A DNA stretch of 13,427 nt, taken from Blastocatellia bacterium (lineage in GTDB: Bacteria; Acidobacteriota; Blastocatellia; UBA7656). Below the pieces are notes generated by a model. It had not been told where the DNA came from. It did not search any database and worked only from the letters and a program-made list of their open reading frames with translations. Shown piece by piece: positions 7,563-13,427 of the stretch. The stretch is taken from NCBI GenBank assembly GCA_022615215.1, contig JAKEHD010000307.1, positions 1-13,427 on the forward strand. Reading direction: 5' to 3'. Both the position numbers and the translations under genes were made by a program. Numbering within the stretch: position 1 is the first letter of the stretch; each line of letters starts with the position of its first letter.

Positions 7563-7590
7563 ACAAAATTTTTCTTCTTCGATATTTTGT
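7563..7590. other. AT-rich inverted repeat between amidase and VWA genes (possible weak terminator)
   Basis: ACAAAAT (7563-7569) and ATTTTGT (7584-7590) form a perfect 7-bp inverted repeat around a pyrimidine-rich 14-base loop, 13 bases after the amidase stop. The stem is almost all A-T and has only a short T-run after it, so it would be a poor intrinsic terminator. A second small repeat, TGCAT/ATGCA (7595-7599, 7609-7613), precedes the next ribosome site. No convincing promoter was found in this gap. Confidence 0.3.
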
Positions 7591-7630
7591 TTCCTGCATA
7601 AGGCTCAAATGCAAAATACAGGAGGTTGAC

Positions 7631-8620
7631 ATGAAACTCACCTCATCCCGCACAGCCCGACTCATGCTCTTATGCCTGTCGGCGCTCGTCGTTCCTCAAT
7701 TCATCATCGCTCGTGAAACCGTTGATCGCACAAAGCAAGTTTCCGCGACTGCTCCAGCCGAGGATGTCATAACGCTCACCGTCACGGTGACGAATAATAG
7801 AGGCAAGCATCTTGCCGGGCTGACTGAGAAAGATTTCACTCTGCTCGATAACAAGTCGCCCCGTGAGTTTACCTTCTTCGCTCAAAATGGTGTGCCGATG
7901 AATGTCGGCATTCTGCTCGACCTGTCGAATTCGATAAGAGGAGGTAGTGATCGCATCGCTAATGAAATATTCGGTTATATCAAAGAAGGGCTTGCTCGTT
8001 TCATGGCGAGCAACCATAAGGACAGCGAATATTTCCTGCTGGGATTCATGGAAACCCCTGTCCTGCTGATGGATTATACCCGCGACAGAAATTCGCTACT
8101 CGACAAGATTCGTTCGCCCCAATCGAGAGGCTACACAGCACTATATGATGCCTGCTATATGGGCATAGAAAAATCTCTGCTCGGGCCAAACTCGAAGCGT
8201 GTCATCGTTCTCCTTAGCGACGGGCAAGATAGTGTCTCAAGGTACTACTTGAGAGATATCCGACGCCTATTGAAAGAAGCCAATATATTGGTATACGCCA
8301 TCAGCCTGTCAGGGGTAAAACGGGAACCCATGGACCCTTTAGAGGGGTTCGGACGCGATGTGTTGGAAGAGGTTGCGGAGATGAGCGGCGGGGTCGCCTT
8401 GTTCCCGCAAAAAAGGGAACAAATCAAATATGCTTTTGAAGTTGTAGCAGCAGAATTGCGCAACCAATACACATTGAAGTTCAAGCCCTCGAAGCCTGAA
8501 AAAGTCGGCAAATGGCATTCGCTTCAAGTCAAGGTGACACCGCCGGCTGATGACCCTGAATTCAAGCGGCTGCGCGTCAGATACCGAAAAGGTTATTACG
8601 CGGGCGTGGGTTTGCGATAA
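7631..8620 (+). CDS. Secreted von Willebrand factor A domain protein, acidobacterial VWFA-related family
   Basis: The protein (329 aa) matches the 'VWFA-related Acidobacterial domain' type common in multiple copies in Acidobacteria. After a signal peptide (about 1-28, LMLLCLSALVVPQFIIA) comes a short beta domain with the typical LAGLTEKDFTLLDN segment (61-74), then a VWA domain. The metal-ion-dependent adhesion site is complete: Asp97-x-Ser99-x-Ser101 (DLSNS), Thr169 (GYTALYD) and Asp197 (LLSDGQD). A beta-rich tail ends LRVRYRKGYYAGV, also typical. The function is unknown; a metal-dependent protein-binding role outside the cytoplasm is likely. The start is firm, with AGGAGGT (7620-7626) before ATG 7631. 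Base use appears more AT-rich than in the neighbours. It seems to be transcribed alone. Confidence 0.9.
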   Translation: MKLTSSRTARLMLLCLSALVVPQFIIARETVDRTKQVSATAPAEDVITLTVTVTNNRGKHLAGLTEKDFTLLDNKSPREFTFFAQNGVPMNVGILLDLSNSIRGGSDRIANEIFGYIKEGLARFMASNHKDSEYFLLGFMETPVLLMDYTRDRNSLLDKIRSPQSRGYTALYDACYMGIEKSLLGPNSKRVIVLLSDGQDSVSRYYLRDIRRLLKEANILVYAISLSGVKREPMDPLEGFGRDVLEEVAEMSGGVALFPQKREQIKYAFEVVAAELRNQYTLKFKPSKPEKVGKWHSLQVKVTPPADDPEFKRLRVRYRKGYYAGVGLR

Positions 8621-8686
8621 GAGTACGGGCGAATCACGAGTACACGAATCACTCCGCGTAGATACCTCCCACACTCAGCCCTGCCC

Positions 8687-8714
8687 TTCACATCGCGCAC
8701 ATCCTTGTTAAAAT
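8687..8714 (+). promoter_or_regulatory. Candidate promoter with extended -10, near-leaderless
   Basis: TTCACA (8687-8692) and TAAAAT (8709-8714) are 16 bp apart, and TGT just before the -10 gives an extended -10 element (TGTTAAAAT). Transcription would start near 8721, three bases from the ATG of the symporter stub at 8724, so the mRNA would be nearly leaderless. This is probably the old promoter of the symporter gene and may now drive the downstream hydrolase-NamZ gene. Confidence 0.45.
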
Positions 8715-8723
8715 GCTTCACCG

Positions 8724-8840
8724 ATGCAATTGCACACGCTCGACCTCGCAATCATAATCGCTTATGCGGCCGGTGTGACCCTGTTCGGTTGGCTCCTGGG
8801 CCGTAGACAGAAGACCGTCCGCGATTCGACCGAGGTTTGA
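8724..8840 (+). pseudogene. 5' remnant of a sodium:solute symporter (SSS family) gene, 38 codons
   Basis: The frame from ATG 8724 encodes 38 residues beginning MQLHTLDLAIIIAYAAGVT and continuing LFGWLLGRRQKTVRD before STEV and a stop. This is the characteristic N-terminus of SSS transporters: an acidic residue before the first helix, IAY, a Gly-containing helix end and a GRRQKT-type cytoplasmic turn. In intact members DYF-L-GGR usually follows; here the similarity stops after RD. The next gene starts 51 bp later. I read it as the stump of a deleted transporter gene, keeping its promoter. It could alternatively be expressed as a single-helix small membrane protein. In other bacteria SSS-type transporters lie beside amino-sugar salvage genes, which fits the NamZ fusion downstream. 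The match rests on recognition by eye. Confidence 0.65.
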
Positions 8841-8891
8841 GATTGCAGATATTTGAGCGAACCATTTCGCCTCGCATGTAGGAGTTTGGAA

Positions 8892-11414
8892 ATGAGCAAA
8901 ATCATCAACCATCCTCGCCTCTCCTCGTCAAAGCTTCCGGCTGCGCTCCTGATCGTAGCTTTGCTTGTTCCTTTGTTTGCTTTCTCCCGGCAAAACGCGG
9001 GGCGGCTCACCCCCGCCTCGCCCGAATCAGCAGGCATGTCTTCAGAGCGGCTCGCGCGAATAGATGAAGCCGTGCTTGCATCGATCCGCCGCAGAGAGAC
9101 GCCGGGTGCGGTCGTGCTCGTAGGGCGTAAGGGGCGCATAGTTTATCGCAAGGCGTTCGGCGACCGCGCCCTTGCGCCTCGCCGCGAAGCGATGACCGCA
9201 GACACTATATTCGACCTCGCATCGCTCACAAAGGTCGTTGCGACCGCTACATCGATAATAATTCTGGTCGAGCGCGGAAGGTTGAGCCTCGCCGACCCCG
9301 TAGCCCAATTCATCCCCGAATTCGGCAGGTTCGGAAAAGAGCGCATAACCATCGAGCAACTGCTCACACATCGCGCGGGGCTGCCGCCCGATAATGAAAT
9401 CGCCGACTATGTCGGAGTGAAGATCGATCCGCTCGAAGAGATTTACAATCTGCATCCGAGCTATGAGCCGGGCACAAGGTTCGTCTACTCGGACGTGGGA
9501 TTCATAGTGGCCGCCGAGATCATCCGCCGCATTTCAGGGATGCCGTTAAATGAATTCGCAGCGAAGAATATATTCGCGCCTCTCGGCATGAAAGAGACTT
9601 TCTTCGGCATAAACTTTCTGAACAAAATTCGTTTTGGAGGCACTTTAAGTCCCGAAGCCTTACGATCTTTAGAGCGAACTTATAACCGAATCGCTCCGAC
9701 TGAAATGCGCGAAGGCCGATGGATGCGCGGCGAGGTGCATGACCCGCGAGCTTATGAGATGGGCGGAGTCGCGGGGCACGCAGGGCTGTTTTCAACCGCA
9801 GATGATCTGGCCGTCTTCTGTCAGATGATTCTCAACGGGGGCGAGTACGGCGGCGTCCGCGTGCTTGCGCCCTACACGGTCGAGCGCATGGTGAGCGCGC
9901 ATTCTCTGCCCACTTCGCAGATGCGCGGCATAGGATGGGATATAAACACATCTTTTTCCGCCAACCGCGGAGACCTCTTCCCCGTAGGCACATTCGGCCA
10001 CACCGGATTTACAGGCACGAGCCTCTGGCTTGACCCTGCGAGCCAGACCTTCGTCATTCTGCTCACGAACCGCGTACACCCGGACGGGCGAGGCGGCATC
10101 ACGCGGCTCAGATCGTTTGTCGCTTCGATAATGGCCGGGGCCATAACCGCTCCGCCTCACGCGCAGGTCTTCGGCTCTTTGAACGCGCCTATACATGTTG
10201 AGTCGCCGCGCGCATCTCTCAATCGGAGCGCGCCATCAGGGCTGCTCCATCCTGTGATGACGGGACTCGACGTGCTCGAACGCGACCGCTTCAAACAACT
10301 CGACGGCCGCCGGGTCGCACTCATAACCAATCACACGGGCCGGAGTCGCGCGGGCCGTTCTACAGTAGATGTGTTTGCCGAGGCGAAGAACCTGACGCTG
10401 GTTGCGATCTTCACACCCGAACATGGCTTGCGCGGGACCGAAGACACACACGTCAGTGACGGGCGCGATGAAAAAACGGGGCTTCCCGTCTACAGCCTCT
10501 ATGATAAAAACAGGCGGCGGCCTACTGCTGATATGCTTCGCGGCGTAGACACGCTCGTCTTCGACATACAGGACGTGGGCGCGCGATTCTACACTTACAT
10601 CACGACCTGTGGATACGCTATGGAGGAAGCGGCGAAGAACAAAATAAAATTCGTCGTGCTCGACCGCCCCAATCCCATCAACGGCTATGACATAGAAGGC
10701 CCGGTCGCAGATAACGAACTGACTGCTCAAAAGGAAGACTCTTTTCCTCAACCGGCATTTTCATTCACGGCTTATCATCCAATCCCCGTGCGCTACGGCA
10801 TGACCATTGGCGAGCTTGCAAGGCTCTTTAATGAAGAGCGCAAGATAGGCGCGGACCTGACCGTTATAGAGATGGAAGGCTGGCGGCGGGCCGATTATTA
10901 CGACGGGACGGCGCTCACCTGGGTCAACCCTTCCCCGAATATGCGCAGCCTCACTGAGGCTCTGCTCTACCCCGGAATAGGTCTGCTCGAAACGACCAAC
11001 CTATCTGTGGGACGCGGGACCGATACGCCCTTCGAGGTGGTCGGAGCGCCCTGGATAGATGAACAGAAACTCGCTGAGGCGCTCAACCGCGCGAGCGTCG
11101 CAGGAGCGCGTTTCGTGCCTGTGCGATTCACGCCAAAGCAATCGAAGTTCAAGGGCGAAGAGTGCAGGGGCGTGAATATAGTCATCACGAACCGCGACGG
11201 GTTTCGTCCTGTGAGGGCAGGCATAGAGATCGCCTATCACATCAACCGGCTCCATGCGAATGAATGGAAAGTCGACGATTACATTCGACTGCTCGCTCAC
11301 GCTCGCGCGCTTGCGGCGCTGAAGGAGGGCAAGACTCCTGCGGAGATAACGGCTACCTGGCAGGCGGGGCTTTCGGAGTTCGCCCGCACAAGGAAGAAAT
11401 ATTTGATCTATTGA
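8892..11414 (+). CDS. Fusion: serine hydrolase (beta-lactamase/class C-like) plus NamZ-type exo-beta-N-acetylmuramidase (DUF1343, GH171)
   Basis: The product is an 840-aa exported two-domain protein. The start at ATG 8892 is chosen because TAGGAG (8879-8884) precedes it and a signal peptide follows (LPAALLIVALLVPLFAFS); the in-frame TTG 39 bases upstream has no such support. Domain 1 (about 37-420) is a penicillin-binding-type serine hydrolase with Ser111-x-x-Lys114 (SLTK), Tyr199-Ser-Asp201 and His370-Thr-Gly372 (HTGFTG). Domain 2 (about 457-840) has the DUF1343/NamZ hallmarks ITNHTG, FTPEHGLRG, VFDIQDVGARFYTY, DRPNPING and NPSPNMRSLTEALLYPG, ending RKKYLIY. NamZ of Bacillus subtilis removes terminal MurNAc from peptidoglycan fragments, and there separate genes encode NamZ and a beta-lactamase-like AmiE in one cluster. 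The fusion therefore suggests cell-wall fragment breakdown in the periplasm. A low-GC insertion lies in domain 1. Confidence 0.92.
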   Translation: MSKIINHPRLSSSKLPAALLIVALLVPLFAFSRQNAGRLTPASPESAGMSSERLARIDEAVLASIRRRETPGAVVLVGRKGRIVYRKAFGDRALAPRREAMTADTIFDLASLTKVVATATSIIILVERGRLSLADPVAQFIPEFGRFGKERITIEQLLTHRAGLPPDNEIADYVGVKIDPLEEIYNLHPSYEPGTRFVYSDVGFIVAAEIIRRISGMPLNEFAAKNIFAPLGMKETFFGINFLNKIRFGGTLSPEALRSLERTYNRIAPTEMREGRWMRGEVHDPRAYEMGGVAGHAGLFSTADDLAVFCQMILNGGEYGGVRVLAPYTVERMVSAHSLPTSQMRGIGWDINTSFSANRGDLFPVGTFGHTGFTGTSLWLDPASQTFVILLTNRVHPDGRGGITRLRSFVASIMAGAITAPPHAQVFGSLNAPIHVESPRASLNRSAPSGLLHPVMTGLDVLERDRFKQLDGRRVALITNHTGRSRAGRSTVDVFAEAKNLTLVAIFTPEHGLRGTEDTHVSDGRDEKTGLPVYSLYDKNRRRPTADMLRGVDTLVFDIQDVGARFYTYITTCGYAMEEAAKNKIKFVVLDRPNPINGYDIEGPVADNELTAQKEDSFPQPAFSFTAYHPIPVRYGMTIGELARLFNEERKIGADLTVIEMEGWRRADYYDGTALTWVNPSPNMRSLTEALLYPGIGLLETTNLSVGRGTDTPFEVVGAPWIDEQKLAEALNRASVAGARFVPVRFTPKQSKFKGEECRGVNIVITNRDGFRPVRAGIEIAYHINRLHANEWKVDDYIRLLAHARALAALKEGKTPAEITATWQAGLSEFARTRKKYLIY

Positions 11415-11499
11415 AGCAGGGCGATGCAGGAGAAATCAGCGAACGACCGAGAGCTGTTTGAAAAGATTATGTGAAATCAAAGTGAAATTTAAGAAAATT

Positions 11500-11528
11500 T
11501 TAACACGTATGTCACATCATCTTAATAT
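11500..11528 (+). promoter_or_regulatory. Candidate distal promoter of the porin transcript
   Basis: TTAACA (11500-11505) and TAATAT (11523-11528) have the ideal 17-bp spacing, and the surrounding sequence is AT-rich. Transcription would start near 11535, giving a leader of about 285 bases before the porin start, long enough to carry the 11642-11675 hairpin. Predicted from consensus only. Confidence 0.42.
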
Positions 11529-11641
11529 ATCGTTTATATACTCGCCGACTGATGGCCTCAAAGAAGCTTGAACGAGCGGCCACAAAAACTTTTGCCGAAG
11601 AATTTCTTAACTTTGATATGGTCTTCATCGACTATCATTTC

Positions 11642-11675
11642 GTTCGCAGGTAACAGCGCGCAGACGCTTGCGAAC
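11642..11675 (+). promoter_or_regulatory. Hairpin in the porin leader region
   Basis: GTTCGCA (11642-11648) pairs perfectly with TGCGAAC (11669-11675). Three more inner pairs (two of them G-U) extend the stem to 10, closing a 14-base loop containing GCGCGC. It is followed by TAAAAACATTTAG rather than a U-run, so it is unlikely to be a terminator. It could be a leader RNA structure affecting stability or translation of the porin mRNA. Confidence 0.4.
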
Positions 11676-11708
11676 TAAAAACATTTAGTAGCCCGAAAAA
11701 TACGCGAC

Positions 11709-11714
11709 TATAAT
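11709..11714 (+). promoter_or_regulatory. Candidate proximal -10 box of the porin gene
   Basis: An exact TATAAT lies about 105 bases before the porin start codon. The -35 region is weak (TTTAGT at 11684-11689, 19 bp away), so this would need an activator or be a chance match. Confidence 0.28.
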
Positions 11715-11818
11715 GCTCAGGGACCACACCTCCAAGATCGATTATCCGATTGAAAAGGCTTCTCTCACCAAATTCGATGCTCAGACTGAAATCACTTCTA
11801 TCCATAAGGAGAATCTCA

Positions 11819-13427
11819 ATGAGTAACAAACCCGCAGTCATCCTTTGCCTTGTGATAGCATTTTTCTCTTGCCCGAATAACTCCGAAGCATCAATTGCCC
11901 GGCAAACTCAAAGTCCGGGCGAAAACGCGAAGAACAACGCCGATGATAAAGACGCGAATCGGGCCGCTGTTAATAAAGACGAGAAAGCGGCTCCCGGTTC
12001 CCCCGCCGCAAGTGCGCCCAGCGTAGAGGAGAGGCTCAGGGCACTCGAAGAGATAATCATTCGTCAACAACGCGAGATACAGGCCCTGCGCGAAATCCTT
12101 GAAGGGCGCGGCCCTGAAAACGCGGCTGACCATACAGTTCAGTACCCCGACCGTGAGGGAGGGGTTCAGCCGCAAACAGCCAGTGTCGCCGCCCGGCCGC
12201 ACACGGCTGCCCTCTCCGCGCAACCCGATATCACCTCAGGCAATGACTCCGCGCAAACGGACCAGACGCAAAAAAGGGTTGAAGAGCTTTACAAGAAATT
12301 CGGCTCGCTTCGCGTGAGCGGAGACATACGCTTTCGAGCAGAACTGTTTCGCAATCAGGGCTTCGACAATCTGGTTGAAGGCCAGGACCGAAATCGCCTT
12401 CGATTCCGCGCGCGGCTCGCTCTTGACGGAGCGATTAATAAGAACTTCGATTGGGGGCTGAAACTGGCCAGCGGGTCGTTTACCGACCCTGTATCGAGCA
12501 ACCAGTCGCTAACGGATTTCTACGACCGCAAACCCTTCGCCCTTGAAAGAGCCTTCATAAGATACGACTCGAAGACCGACCGCGTTGGCGTGCAGCTTGT
12601 GGCAGGCAAGTTCGGGCCTACGTTCCGTCGCACTCAGTTGGTCTGGGACGACGACCTGAACTTCGAGGGCGCATCCGAAGCGATATACTTCAAGACCGAT
12701 TCGAGCCTCGAACAGATCAAACTCGTCGCATTCCAGTTGCCGTTTAAAGAAGTCTCCGGCGGCAAAGACGGCATGCTCTACGGCGGTCAACTCCAGACCG
12801 ATTGGAAGATGTCTTCAACCGTGTCGGCCAATGTCAACGTCGCATACTATGATTGGGTGAGAGCCAGTCAGGTGTTACAGGCGCTGGGAGCGCCGGAAAC
12901 TCAGGTCAATGGCGGAATCTCTCTCAGCACGACGAACCGTGTCATAAGGGACGCTAACGGAAATGTTACAGGGCTTCTCGCAAATTTCAATCTCTTCGAC
13001 GTTCTGGCCGATCTCACCTGGCAGGTGAGTTCCCGGTTCCCCGTGACCTTTACCTTCGATTACGTCCGCAATCTGTCGAGCAGAATCGACGACGAACAGA
13101 ACGGTTACTGGGCGGGCTTTCAGGTCAGGCGCACAAGAGAGCGAGGCGACTGGACGGCCGGATACACCTTCGCTCGCATAGAACAGGATGCGATTCTGGC
13201 CCCTTTCAACTTCAGCGACATTCTGTCATCGAACAGCCGTGTGCACATGCCGACCGTCGCATATCAGGTTGCCGATGGCGTGACTCTACAATGGAACGGA
13301 TTGTTCTCACAGCGCGCGAACAAAATCGTGCTGCTGTCACCCTTCAATCGCTATTTGAATCAAAGGATGCGGCAACTCGACTCTCAGAACGCCATCGCTC
13401 GCGACTGGCCGATCGGCTCAGGAGAAA
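11819..13427 (+). CDS. Putative outer-membrane porin (Porin_5-like), 3' end beyond the window
   Basis: The frame is open from ATG 11819 to the window end (536 codons plus one base), so the gene is partial. AAGGAG (11806-11811) sits 7 bases before the start. The N-terminus is a signal peptide (VILCLVIAFFS..., about 1-27). A charged, Ala/Asp/Lys-rich spacer follows, then a short coiled coil (about 68-96, EERLRALEEIIIRQQREIQ), a Gln/Ser/Thr/Pro-rich linker, and from about 163 alternating beta strands (LRVSGDIRFRAELFRNQGFD, RLRFRARLALDG, LKLASGSFTDPVSSNQ, GKFGPTFRRTQLVWDDDLN) that match the 'putative porin' family Porin_5. The coiled coil plausibly makes trimers or contacts peptidoglycan. It would allow diffusion of small solutes through the outer membrane; specificity is unknown. 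The long AT-rich upstream region suggests regulated transcription. Confidence 0.85.
   Translation, partial: MSNKPAVILCLVIAFFSCPNNSEASIARQTQSPGENAKNNADDKDANRAAVNKDEKAAPGSPAASAPSVEERLRALEEIIIRQQREIQALREILEGRGPENAADHTVQYPDREGGVQPQTASVAARPHTAALSAQPDITSGNDSAQTDQTQKRVEELYKKFGSLRVSGDIRFRAELFRNQGFDNLVEGQDRNRLRFRARLALDGAINKNFDWGLKLASGSFTDPVSSNQSLTDFYDRKPFALERAFIRYDSKTDRVGVQLVAGKFGPTFRRTQLVWDDDLNFEGASEAIYFKTDSSLEQIKLVAFQLPFKEVSGGKDGMLYGGQLQTDWKMSSTVSANVNVAYYDWVRASQVLQALGAPETQVNGGISLSTTNRVIRDANGNVTGLLANFNLFDVLADLTWQVSSRFPVTFTFDYVRNLSSRIDDEQNGYWAGFQVRRTRERGDWTAGYTFARIEQDAILAPFNFSDILSSNSRVHMPTVAYQVADGVTLQWNGLFSQRANKIVLLSPFNRYLNQRMRQLDSQNAIARDWPIGSGE

Larger units (their letters stand above)
11415..11818. 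other. 404-bp AT-richer intergenic regulatory region upstream of the porin gene
   Basis: There is no convincing gene here on either strand. The stretch is visibly richer in A and T than the genes around it. It holds two promoter-like sequences, a GC-containing hairpin (11642-11675), a smaller paired region (TGGCC/GGCCA, 11553-11582) and a 33-codon open frame without a ribosome site (11552-11653). No terminator with a T-run is visible after the hydrolase-NamZ gene. Confidence 0.6.

Noticed and set aside
8853..8891. TTG start extending the hydrolase-NamZ protein by 13 residues
   Set aside because: ATG 8892 has a good TAGGAG site and gives a proper signal peptide; the extension has neither.
11511..11540. 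Possible Pho box upstream of the porin gene
   Set aside because: GTCACATCATCTTAATAT has only one weak half-match to the paired CTGTCAT consensus.
11552..11653. 33-codon open frame as a real gene
   Set aside because: There is no ribosome site and no recognisable similarity; I mention it only as part of the leader-region finding.
1..13427. Defence system, phage or biosynthetic cluster
   Set aside because: No nuclease, recombinase, phage structural gene or biosynthetic core enzyme was recognised; all long genes are assigned to efflux, exported hydrolase, VWA or porin families.

Overview
The window looks like chromosomal DNA of an acidobacterium. The best single clue is the gene at 7631-8620, which matches the 'VWFA-related Acidobacterial domain' type of secreted von Willebrand A protein. 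Fairly GC-rich genes, many exported hydrolases and an HAE-1 RND pump fit a Gram-negative soil heterotroph. Placement near class Blastocatellia is only an impression. All recognised genes are on the + strand. I see no rRNA, tRNA, CRISPR array, phage or transposase gene.

Layout. 1-62: nearly four copies of a 16-bp palindromic tandem repeat, cut by the window edge. 147-1373 and 1619-4768: periplasmic adaptor lipoprotein and inner-membrane pump of a tripartite RND efflux system, separated by a 138-bp REPIN-like element (two inverted hairpins with GGAG heads and compensatory stem changes). 4769-4932: intergenic segment with 15-bp terminal inverted repeats and an inner GC-rich hairpin. 4933-7550: two translationally coupled genes for exported hydrolases, an arginase-fold protein lacking several classical active-site residues and an amidase-signature enzyme. 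7631-8620: the VWA protein. 8724-8840: a 38-codon stub of a sodium:solute symporter behind a near-leaderless promoter. 8892-11414: a fusion of a serine beta-lactamase-like hydrolase and a NamZ/DUF1343 exo-muramidase. 11415-11818: an AT-richer regulatory region. 11819 to the end: the 5' part of a Porin_5-type outer-membrane porin gene.

How they fit together. The first two genes export amphiphilic or toxic compounds and need an outer-membrane TolC-like partner that is not in the window. The middle genes encode envelope hydrolases: arginase-like plus amidase, then a cell-wall-salvage fusion beside the remains of a symporter of the kind linked elsewhere to amino-sugar uptake. The porin at the end would serve outer-membrane permeability. 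No wholly new system is evident. The items most worth a second look are the REPIN-like element inside the efflux operon, the exported arginase-like protein with a rewritten active site, and the symporter stub upstream of the hydrolase-NamZ fusion.
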